64,000 bases of DNA. Origin: Thermovibrio sp. (GTDB lineage Bacteria; Aquificota; Aquificia; Desulfurobacteriales; Desulfurobacteriaceae). The first letter of the stretch is position 1; every line of letters begins with the position of its first letter. The DNA lies in NCBI GenBank assembly GCA_015490195.1, contig WFYG01000036.1:37383-101382 (forward strand). Reading direction: 5' to 3'. This document shows, piece after piece, positions 56,089-64,000 of this stretch. The position numbers and the translations under genes were made by a program. Below the pieces are notes generated by a model. The model was given only the letters and a program-made list of their open reading frames with translations. It did not search any database and was not told the DNA's origin.

Positions 56089-58120
56089 CGGGAATAACCT
56101 TCACCTTAACCGATTTAAACCGGGCGGTTTTAACGAACCTGTCGGCTTCATCCCCAAAAAGGAAGTTTATGCCGCTCTTAGCCCTGTGGAACGTTGCAAA
56201 GAAAGTTCCTGGCCTTATGTGTGGATTGAACTCAATCGGCAGAGGAGCTGTTTTCCCATACTGAGAGACGAGAATCACCCTTTCACAGTTCCCGATTCTT
56301 TTTCTGTCTTCAGGGCTTGCATAGACAACGTCTTCTTTAAACGTTTTGAACTTCTCCAGAGTTTCACAGCGGGAAGTCTGGTTGGCATTGTTGTAGTGGG
56401 GAAGAACCCTGCCGGTTGTAAGGTAAAAGTCTGAAATCCGGCCGGTTTCAATAAGCTCTTTCACCATCCCCCTCACTTCATACTGGGAGTAGTAAAACTT
56501 GGCTTTCCCATCTTCCGTCGGAAATCTCTCCTTAAACAGAATGGGAGTTCCCTTGCCGCTTTTAACAGGCCACTGGGGAGCATTCAAAATGTTCTCTTTC
56601 AACAGTTTATACTCTGCTCCGCCAAACCTCTCAGGTGCAGCCTTTCTTAAATCGTTCCACACATCTTCAGAGGTTTTAAAGCCGAAATCTTCTCCAAATC
56701 TCTTTGAAACCTCGGCTATAACCTCCCAGTCGTCGGGCAGTTCAGACTCAAATATCGGCTCAGAGAGGTGGAGCCTCCTCTCGGCGTTGATGTAGACTCC
56801 GGTTTTCTCGTAGCAGCTCTTTACGCCAAAGATCACATCTGCAAACTCTGTAACCTGGCAGGGGAAGAGCTCGTTAACAACTAAAAAGTCAAGCTTTTTA
56901 AGGGCTTCTCTGATTTTCTTCTGGTTCGGGTGAACGTGGGCAATGTCTTCTCCCATAACCCAGAGAGCCTTTATCTCTCCACGCAGAATGGCGTCTATAA
57001 CTTCAGGCGTTTTGTAGCCTTCAACCTCAGGTTTCCTGTAATCGGGAAGGAAGTAGGGAAGCATTCCAACGTCGCAGGCTCCCTGAACGTTGTTCTGACC
57101 CCTTAAGGGAAGGAGACCACACCCTTCTTTTCCGACGTTTCCAGTTAAGAGCGCAACGTTTGCTATAGCTGCAACAGATTCGCTTCCGTCTATGTGTTCG
57201 GTTATTCCCAGCCCCCACAGAAAGAGGGTTCTCTTTTTGGAAACCTCTTCTGCAACTCTGTATATCTCATCTGTAAGATACTCGTAGCCAGGAATCTCCC
57301 TAAAAACTTCCGGCTTTGCCCACTCATCTGAAAGTATCTTCTCCCTGAACTCCTCAAAGTTTGAGACTCTCTCTCTTATAAACTCTCTGTCGTAGAGCTC
57401 CCCCTCAACAATTGCCCGTGAGAGGGCGTTCAGAAAGAGGAGATTTGACTCGTAGGGAATTGTGAGCTTGTATTTCGCAAATCTGTAGAGTCCAATCTCT
57501 CTAACGTCTAAAACGGCTAAAGGAACTCCCTTCCTCGCCTGTTCAACAATTCTGTGGCTTACAATAGGGTGGGCTTCTGTTGTGTTGGAGCCAAGAACGA
57601 AGATGAACTCTGCGTTGTAAACTTCATCAAAAGGAACTGACGCTGCTCCCTCTCCAACTGTTAACCTTAATCCTTTTAAAGAAGGGGCGTGGCAGATGCG
57701 GGCACAGTTGTCAACGTGTGGAGACCCAACAACTTCCCTTGCGAACTTCTGGAAGAGGTAGGCACTCTCGCAGTTTGTTCTTGCCCCGCCGATGGCTGCA
57801 AAGGAGCTCCCCCCGAACCGTTCTGTTATCTTCTTTAACTTCTCTGCAACCACTCTGTAGGCCGCTTCGTAAGGAACGGCGAAAAAACTGTCCTTCTCCT
57901 TCAGTCCTTTCTTCTCTATTCCGAACTCCTCGAGGAGCTTTCCTCTTACCAGAGCTCCCCTTATCCTGTCGGGGTGGTTTACGAACTGGTGGCCAAAGAA
58001 TCCCTTTATACAGAGTTTTCCTTTACTTACAACCCCGTCTTTAAGGGGAACGGCCTTTCCGTTACCGTTGAATCCAAGCTCACAACCCACTCCACAGTAA
58101 GTACAGACGGTTCTCTTCAA
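56072..58120 (-). CDS. Formate dehydrogenase-type molybdopterin oxidoreductase (Cys form)
   Basis: CTYCGVGCELGF...DNCARICHAPSLKGL; Mo-bisMGD domains. Cys at the position of Sec in E. coli FdhF. Confidence 0.9.
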   Translation of the reverse strand: MKRTVCTYCGVGCELGFNGNGKAVPLKDGVVSKGKLCIKGFFGHQFVNHPDRIRGALVRGKLLEEFGIEKKGLKEKDSFFAVPYEAAYRVVAEKLKKITERFGGSSFAAIGGARTNCESAYLFQKFAREVVGSPHVDNCARICHAPSLKGLRLTVGEGAASVPFDEVYNAEFIFVLGSNTTEAHPIVSHRIVEQARKGVPLAVLDVREIGLYRFAKYKLTIPYESNLLFLNALSRAIVEGELYDREFIRERVSNFEEFREKILSDEWAKPEVFREIPGYEYLTDEIYRVAEEVSKKRTLFLWGLGITEHIDGSESVAAIANVALLTGNVGKEGCGLLPLRGQNNVQGACDVGMLPYFLPDYRKPEVEGYKTPEVIDAILRGEIKALWVMGEDIAHVHPNQKKIREALKKLDFLVVNELFPCQVTEFADVIFGVKSCYEKTGVYINAERRLHLSEPIFESELPDDWEVIAEVSKRFGEDFGFKTSEDVWNDLRKAAPERFGGAEYKLLKENILNAPQWPVKSGKGTPILFKERFPTEDGKAKFYYSQYEVRGMVKELIETGRISDFYLTTGRVLPHYNNANQTSRCETLEKFKTFKEDVVYASPEDRKRIGNCERVILVSQYGKTAPLPIEFNPHIRPGTFFATFHRAKSGINFLFGDEADRFVKTARFKSVKVKVIPVEDEA

Positions 58121-58315
58121 GAGCTCCTCCTGAAGCCGGTCTGGAGAGTTAAAGATAACACAGCGGGAAAGTTTAAAACAGATTTAGCATATATCAAATA
58201 TTAGAACACAGCTAAAATTACAACACTTGACACTTTATAATATACCGCCTATATTTTCTGTTACTCTCCCTCCTTCCAATTCCCATGGTACCCTCCTTAG
58301 CCGGCTGCGGCCGGC

Positions 58316-58915
58316 CTACTCTTTACATGGCTTTAAGTTAAACAGCGAATCCTTAACAGGTATGTTCAGTTTTAGCCTCTCTATTACAAAGGTTTCTTCT
58401 GTTCCGTTGCTCTGGACTGCCTTTAACCCTTTTAACCTGCTTCCCTTGAAGAGAAAGATGAACTTCCTGAAAAACGGGTCTTTTCCCCTTGCCACGCAGG
58501 TAACGATCTCTACTCCTTCTCTCTTCTCGTCACTTACAACCTTAAACTCTTTCAGGAACTCTTCGGGGGATTCTGCAAGGAGCAGAAGGGGGAACATGCT
58601 CATATTTCCCTCTAAAGGCGTTAGCTGGCAGGAGCCGTCGTCAAAAACGGTTTCCAGGAATTTACCGTTTGAAACTATTTCCATTCTGCTTCCCCAGGTG
58701 TAGTGCCAGAGGAACTTTAGAGGCCGTTTGTAGAAAATCTCTCCTCTGTAGAGGGTAACCTCGTTTCCGGCAACGGGAACGAAGGTTTTCTGGCTGAAAG
58801 TTATCTCTGCGGTTTTCACACCCTTAAAGAGGTTTAAAAGGGTTTTGGGGAACTCTCCACCGTAAACGGGAAGGGAGAGGATAAGAAACAGCAAGGTAGA
58901 GAAGAAGGCCTTCAC
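58316..58915 (-). CDS. LolA-like outer-membrane lipoprotein carrier
   Basis: Signal peptide; KTAEITFSQKTFVPVAG...GEIFYKRPLKFLWHYTWGSRMEIVSNGKFLETVF. Confidence 0.75.
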   Translation of the reverse strand: MKAFFSTLLFLILSLPVYGGEFPKTLLNLFKGVKTAEITFSQKTFVPVAGNEVTLYRGEIFYKRPLKFLWHYTWGSRMEIVSNGKFLETVFDDGSCQLTPLEGNMSMFPLLLLAESPEEFLKEFKVVSDEKREGVEIVTCVARGKDPFFRKFIFLFKGSRLKGLKAVQSNGTEETFVIERLKLNIPVKDSLFNLKPCKE

Positions 58916-58967
58916 AACAACCTCCAGGCCGATAAATTTAAATGAAATCCTTTAAAAGGGAGAAGTA

Positions 58968-59543
58968 ATGCGGATTGTAGGTGGAAAGTATAGAGGCAGT
59001 GTTATTAAGTCAATGCCTAAAAGGGAAGACACAAAACTGTTAAGGCCAACAACAGAGAGGGTTAAGGAGTCCGTTTTTTCAATACTGAACAACTACTTAG
59101 ATGGAGTAAAGTTTTTAGACCTCTTTGCAGGAACGGGGGCAGTTGGAATAGAGGCCTTGAGCCGCGGGGCAAAAAAGGTAATTTTCGTTGAGAACGACAA
59201 ACGCTTCTGCAACCTCATAAGGGAAAACCTGAAGAAGTTAGGAGTTCCAAGGGAAAGCTACGAAATCATCTGCTCAGACTACACAGACGCCCTGAAAAAA
59301 CTCGCACGTAGAGGAGAGGTTTTTGACTTTATCTACGCAGACCCTCCATACGAAAAGGGCTACTACACGCGAATTGTAAACATGGTGAGAAAGCTTGGCC
59401 TTTTAGACAGAGACGGCCTTTTAATTTTGGAAGAGCCTAAGAAAAATCCGTTCATTCCTGAAGACGAGGAGTGGTTAGTTGAGAAGAGGCACTACGGAAC
59501 AACAACTGTTAGCTTTCTAAACTTCAACCCTGAGGAGGAGTAA
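58968..59543 (+). CDS. rsmD: 16S rRNA (guanine966-N2)-methyltransferase
   Basis: MRIVGGKYRGSVIKSMP...FLDLFAGTGAVGIEALSRGAKKVIFVE...FIYADPPYEKG. Confidence 0.95.
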   Translation: MRIVGGKYRGSVIKSMPKREDTKLLRPTTERVKESVFSILNNYLDGVKFLDLFAGTGAVGIEALSRGAKKVIFVENDKRFCNLIRENLKKLGVPRESYEIICSDYTDALKKLARRGEVFDFIYADPPYEKGYYTRIVNMVRKLGLLDRDGLLILEEPKKNPFIPEDEEWLVEKRHYGTTTVSFLNFNPEEE

Positions 59544-60190
59544 TGTTTGAGATATCAAAAACCTTTGAGTTCTCCGCCGCCCACTCTGTCCACTCACAGA
59601 AGTTAAACCCTGAGTGGGCTGGGAGCTCCTACCCAAAATGCCGCCGTTTGCTTGGCCACGGCCACAACTACAGGTTAACCATCTACCTGAGGTCTGAGAA
59701 GCTTGACTCTTCCCAGATGGTTACAGACTTTGGCCACCTGAAGTGGCTGAAAGAGTTTATAGACGACTGCTTTGACCACAAGCTCATAATCGGAAGCGAC
59801 GACCCAGCTTTTGAGATACTCTTTGAAAAGCTCGGAATCCTTGAAAAGGGAAAAGTAAAAGTCCCATTTGGAGAGGCAAACTTCGTTTTAGTTAACACCA
59901 GTTTCAGGCTTGAAACGGGAAGAGCCTCTGAAATTGACCTGAAACTGATTAAAGAGGTTCCATTCTTCACCTTCAACAACTACTCCTCAGAGGAAAAGAG
60001 CCCACTAACAGACTTCTACCAGAGGCTCATTGACGGAACGGCATTCTTTAAGGGCTCTCCAACATCAGAAAACCTTGCAAGGTTCTTCTACAGATTCGTA
60101 TCTGAAAACGTTAAACCTTTAGGCGTTGAGTGCTCTAAAGTGGAAATCTACGAAACTCCAACGTCGTGCGCCTCTTACAGCGAGAGATGA
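59543..60190 (+). CDS. 6-pyruvoyl-tetrahydropterin synthase/QueD family
   Basis: FSAAHSVHS...LLGHGHNYRLTIYLRS...DHKLIIG...ETPTSCASY. Confidence 0.88.
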   Translation: MFEISKTFEFSAAHSVHSQKLNPEWAGSSYPKCRRLLGHGHNYRLTIYLRSEKLDSSQMVTDFGHLKWLKEFIDDCFDHKLIIGSDDPAFEILFEKLGILEKGKVKVPFGEANFVLVNTSFRLETGRASEIDLKLIKEVPFFTFNNYSSEEKSPLTDFYQRLIDGTAFFKGSPTSENLARFFYRFVSENVKPLGVECSKVEIYETPTSCASYSER

Positions 60191-61938
60191 GGGAGAAGTT
60201 AAAGACCGTTCCAGAATTACCGGGAGTTTATCTCTTTAAAGACAGAAACGGAAAGGTTCTTTACGTCGGAAAAGCCAAATCTTTAAGAGACAGGCTCTCT
60301 ACACACCTTTCTGCAACAGACCCCAACGATAAGAGTTATAGGATTGTTAAGGCTTCCAGCGACTTTGACTACATAGTTGTAAAGAGTGAAAGGGAGGCAT
60401 TAGAGCTTGAGGCCGAACTCATTAAAAAGCATCTGCCCCCGTTTAACGTTTTATTGAAAGACGACAAGAGCTACCCCTACCTGGTCATTACAGACGAGGA
60501 GTTCCCAACGGTAAAAATTGTGAGGAAGAAAGACTCTTTAAAGGGGGAAAAGTTCGGCCCCTTTATCCCGCCAAAGAACGCAAGGAAGTTAAAGGAACTC
60601 CTCCACAGAGTATTCAAGCTGAGAAAGTGCAAGGAGTTAAAAAAGAGGGACAAGCCCTGCCTTCAGTTCTACATAGAGAGATGCACAGCCCCCTGCACGG
60701 GGAACGTTGGAAAGAGGGAGTACAGGAAGCAGGTTGAGGGAGCTCTCTCATTTTTGAAGGGAGACGTTAAAGGCCTCATAAAGAGGCTCTACAGAGAGAT
60801 AGAAGAGGCAGCAGAAAGGCTTGAATTTGAAAGGGCTGCCGCCCTGAGAGATCAGCTCCTATCGGTCAAAGAGGTCTACTCCCGGAGCTCCCTCCTCTTT
60901 GACTCCTACCCCAACTGTGACATCTTCTACTTAGAGGAGAAAAACGGCCTCTTCAACGGCGTTAAATTAACGGTAAGGAACGGAATCATCTACGGAAAAG
61001 AGATCTTCTCCTTTGACCCCGTTGACCCGTGGGAAGAGAAACTTTTAGAGGAGCTTTTCACCTACGGAAAGGCAAAACTTGATGAAAGCGTAGTTGGAAC
61101 GATATGGCTCAAGAACACCTACAGAGACGGGGAGCTCCCTGAAAGGGTTCTTATAAACTTCAAACCTCTTGATTCCTCCTTCAAAGTAGAGCCTATTCCC
61201 GAGGAACTCTTGCCTTTAGTAAAGAGGAACAGAGAGACCGTTAGGTTCAGTTACAACCTTGAGGAGCTCAAAGAGGAGTACGAAAAGGTTTTCTACGACC
61301 AGTTCCCCGGTAGAGTAGAAACTTTTGACATCTCAACACTTCAAGGAGAGGCAACTGTAGGTTCGTGCGTGGTGTGGGAGAACGGAAAGTTTGTAAAGGA
61401 TGAATACAGACGGTACAGGGTAAAAACCGTTAAGGGAGTCAACGACTACGCTGCAATGGAAGAGGTTTTAACGAGGCGGTTTAAGAGGATAAAGAGCAAA
61501 GAGGTGAAAAAGCCTGACCTTGTCCTCATAGACGGTGGAGTAGGCCAGCTCAATGTGGCGCTAAGGGTAAGAGACTCTTTAGGTCTTGACTTCAGAGTTT
61601 TCTCAATAGCAAAAAGGGAAGAGCTCGTCTTCACAGACGACGGAGAAGTTGTTGAAACGAAGAAATATCCACACCTCTTCAGGTTTTTCACCTCTTTAAG
61701 GGACGAAGCCCACAGGTTTGCACTTTCCTACAACAGAAAGGTGAGAACAAAGGAGATGCTCAAAAGCCCCCTTGACGGAATAAAAGGGCTTGGAGTCAAG
61801 AGGAGAAAGCTCATTGAGAAGTTCTACCCGGATTTGAGGGAGCTCTCTGTTGCTACTCCGGAAGAGCTCAAAAAAATAGGAATTCCTGAAAGAGTTGCTG
61901 TAAAAGTAATAGAGAGAGTCAGAAAAACCTTTGGATAG
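60187..61938 (+). CDS. uvrC: Excinuclease ABC subunit C
   Basis: VPELPGVYLFKDRNGKVLYVGKAKSLRDRLSTHL; C-terminal HhH. Confidence 0.97.
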   Translation: MREKLKTVPELPGVYLFKDRNGKVLYVGKAKSLRDRLSTHLSATDPNDKSYRIVKASSDFDYIVVKSEREALELEAELIKKHLPPFNVLLKDDKSYPYLVITDEEFPTVKIVRKKDSLKGEKFGPFIPPKNARKLKELLHRVFKLRKCKELKKRDKPCLQFYIERCTAPCTGNVGKREYRKQVEGALSFLKGDVKGLIKRLYREIEEAAERLEFERAAALRDQLLSVKEVYSRSSLLFDSYPNCDIFYLEEKNGLFNGVKLTVRNGIIYGKEIFSFDPVDPWEEKLLEELFTYGKAKLDESVVGTIWLKNTYRDGELPERVLINFKPLDSSFKVEPIPEELLPLVKRNRETVRFSYNLEELKEEYEKVFYDQFPGRVETFDISTLQGEATVGSCVVWENGKFVKDEYRRYRVKTVKGVNDYAAMEEVLTRRFKRIKSKEVKKPDLVLIDGGVGQLNVALRVRDSLGLDFRVFSIAKREELVFTDDGEVVETKKYPHLFRFFTSLRDEAHRFALSYNRKVRTKEMLKSPLDGIKGLGVKRRKLIEKFYPDLRELSVATPEELKKIGIPERVAVKVIERVRKTFG

Positions 61939-63058
61939 GGGGGGAGAAATGTTTGACTGGAAAGATAGGATGCTCAAGAGAGGCGTTAGAAATATCTTCA
62001 AACATAACATCTGTGCAAACAGAAGCGACAGAGTTCTCATACTGACTGATACCTACAAAGAGAGGGTGGGGGAGCTCCTATTCTGGTTTGGTTCGGAGTT
62101 TACTCCGAACATCTACCACCTTACCTACAGGCCTACCGGAAGACACGGCCTTGAACCTCCCGAAGAAGTCTGGAAAGCGGCCTTTGGACTTGAGTTTCTT
62201 CAGGAGATTAAAGAGAAAGGATTACTTGACAGAATTCTGAAAAAAAAAGTTTCAGAGGGAGATGAACTTGAAGTGAAGGAAATTCTTCTTGAAACCACCT
62301 CTCCCGAGAAGCTTCCCACAGCCATTATAGCGGTTAATCAGCACTCTATAAGTCATACCCTCTTTAGAAAACTCTGTACAGAGTTCCTCTCAATCCGTTT
62401 TGCCAGCATGCCCCTCTTTGAGCCTTTCATGTTCTACACCTCTCTTCAGGCCAACTGGAACCTTGTGGCAAGGCGCTCAAAAGAGACTGCTTCTTTACTT
62501 TCAGACGCCGAAGAGGTAAGGGTAACCTGTCCCAACGGAACAGACATAACTTTCTCCGTAAAGGGTAGAGAAGGACTTGCCGACACCGGGAAGCTCTGCT
62601 CTCCTGGGGACTTTGGAAACCTTCCTGCCGGAGAGGCCTTCATAGCTCCTGTAGAGGGAACCGCAAACGGAAGATTCGTAACAAAGTACGCTCCAGACAG
62701 AAAACTAAAAGAGCCGGTAACCCTTGAAGTGGAAAATGGTTGCGTAAAGAGAGTAACGGGAGAGGAGGAGTTTTCGGACTTCCTCAATCACCTTATCCAC
62801 GAAGAGCCGAACGCAGGAAATATTGCCGAGTTTGGCGTTGGAACAAACGAAAAGGCAGAAAGGTTTGACAACATACTTGAAGCTGAGAAGATCCTGGGTA
62901 CCTGCCACATAGCCATAGGTGATAACAGCTCTTTTGGAGGTAAGGTTAGAGCCAACATCCACATAGACCTTTTAATTGAAAAGCCAACGGTGGTTTTAAG
63001 AGCGGAAGACAGAGAGGTGAAGCTGATGAAAGAGGGGGAGCTCCTCCTCGGCCACTAA
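61931..63058 (+). CDS. M29-like aminopeptidase/thermophilic metalloprotease
   Basis: GNIAEFGVGTNEKAERFDNILEAEKILGTCHIAIGDNSSFGGKVRANIHIDLLIEKPTV. Confidence 0.75.
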   Translation: MDRGGEMFDWKDRMLKRGVRNIFKHNICANRSDRVLILTDTYKERVGELLFWFGSEFTPNIYHLTYRPTGRHGLEPPEEVWKAAFGLEFLQEIKEKGLLDRILKKKVSEGDELEVKEILLETTSPEKLPTAIIAVNQHSISHTLFRKLCTEFLSIRFASMPLFEPFMFYTSLQANWNLVARRSKETASLLSDAEEVRVTCPNGTDITFSVKGREGLADTGKLCSPGDFGNLPAGEAFIAPVEGTANGRFVTKYAPDRKLKEPVTLEVENGCVKRVTGEEEFSDFLNHLIHEEPNAGNIAEFGVGTNEKAERFDNILEAEKILGTCHIAIGDNSSFGGKVRANIHIDLLIEKPTVVLRAEDREVKLMKEGELLLGH

Positions 63059-63186
63059 TTGTTAGTACTTTCTAACACCTGCAGCGAGCTGCAGTTTTGA
63101 GGAATTCTGTCTTGTCCCTTGTGATGTAATTACTTTTGTGGATTTTATTAGGCTTTCATAAATAACTTATAGATAGTTCGCTGCAG

Positions 63187-63216
63187 TTGACCTTTCGCCA
63201 GGAGCTCCGCTATAAT
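63187..63216 (+). promoter_or_regulatory. CRISPR leader promoter
   Basis: TTGACC (63187-63192), 18-nt spacer, TATAAT (63211-63216), about 50 nt before the first repeat. Confidence 0.6.
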
Positions 63217-63265
63217 TGAAAAAGCGCTTGTAGTTCTTTGACATTTAGAATACGCTAAATCTGCC

Positions 63266-63874
63266 CTTTTATCTGAACTAGTGGGATTTAAACTCTGCAA
63301 AGAGTTCTTTAAGGAGTGCAGTAAGGTCACTTTTATCTGAACTAGTGGGATTTAAACAATAATTGTGCTTTATTTATATCAAGTGATGTGGACTCAACTT
63401 TTATCTGAACTAGTGGGATTTAAACCCTCTTGGCCACATAGGCAGGCCCGGTAAACCTTTTCCTTTTATCTGAACTAGTGGGATTTAAACTTCTGTTAGC
63501 TTTAACTACGAGAACATCTGCACCGTCTTTTATCTGAACTAGTGGGATTTAAACGATTTCAGGGCGCCTTTCAAAGTCTAACCTGAGAGCTTTTATCTGA
63601 ACTAGTGGGATTTAAACTGAGTTGAATTGACAGCATGAACTGTCTGACTAATTCTTTTATCTGAACTAGTGGGATTTAAACCCGGTTTCAGCTCTGAGGG
63701 TTTTTGCCGCCCGGCTATCTTTTATCTGAACTAGTGGGATTTAAACCGCAAAGGTTTGTATCGAACTTCTCCTCCGGCATAGCTTTTATCTGAACTAGTG
63801 GGATTTAAACTAAACGGTAGAGACTACCTGGCAGAAACCAGGAAAACTCTTATCTGAACTAGTGGGATTTAAAC
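63266..63874 (+). CRISPR. CRISPR array, 10 repeats of 28 bp, 9 spacers of about 35-40 nt
   Basis: CTTTTATCTGAACTAGTGGGATTTAAAC at 63266, 63330, 63398, 63463, 63527, 63590, 63654, 63719, 63783 and 63847 (last copy with a T-to-C change). Confidence 0.98.
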
Positions 63875-63945
63875 GATTTTTGTTTCCATAAACTTTAGTT
63901 CTTTGGGACTATATTTAATTGTCTACTTTCTAAATTGGAGGACAG

Positions 63946-64000
63946 TTGAAGGAAAGAATAAAAAGCCTTTATGCTCGGTTGAAGAAGGTTCCAAAAAGGA
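63946..64000 (+). CDS. Possible start of a CDS running off the window
   Basis: ggagga SD, TTG start, LKERIKSLYARLKKVPKR open to window end. Confidence 0.3.
   Translation, partial: MKERIKSLYARLKKVPKR

Noticed and set aside
56072-58120. Selenocysteine UGA readthrough in formate dehydrogenase
   Set aside because: ORF is uninterrupted and has Cys at the Sec position.
63294-63846. Self-targeting spacers against the provirus
   Set aside because: Visual comparison of the nine spacers found no convincing match; needs BLAST to be certain.

Overview
The window is a gene-dense bacterial chromosome segment. Its gene content and lineage feel (Aquificota/Desulfurobacteriaceae-like thermophile) are inference only. 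Housekeeping genes include glnD, secG, tpiA, clpX, trpF, aspS, comEC-like, speD, aspC, msrA, purT, selB, rny, pheST, rsmA, an fdhF-type gene, rsmD, queD-like and uvrC. Three accessory blocks stand out. (1) A curli-type amyloid locus at about 0-10.2 kb: LuxR/CsgD-like regulator, two envelope proteins, an unusually large curlin-repeat protein, csgE, csgF, csgG, then an ankyrin-repeat protein of 852 aa. (2) An integrated virus-like element at about 21.3-33.0 kb. It has an excisionase-like HTH protein, a small tyrosine recombinase and a minus-strand operon of small beta-rich, membrane-anchored and basic proteins, with a lysis cassette and a spermidine-synthase-like gene. I see no terminase, portal, tail or packaging ATPase. 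Next to it, at 33.1-34.8 kb, an HU-like gene overlaps an IS110-family recombinase whose 5' leader can fold into a cloverleaf RNA (bridge-RNA candidate). (3) A 10-repeat CRISPR array at 63.27-63.87 kb without cas genes in the window, plus an unrelated 2-repeat mini-array at 19.08-19.19 kb. Across the window the palindrome GGAGCTCC is strikingly over-represented (about 70 copies by hand scan, about 1 expected), except in the curli operon and the IS110 block. All calls come from reading the sequence and supplied translations; no database search was run.
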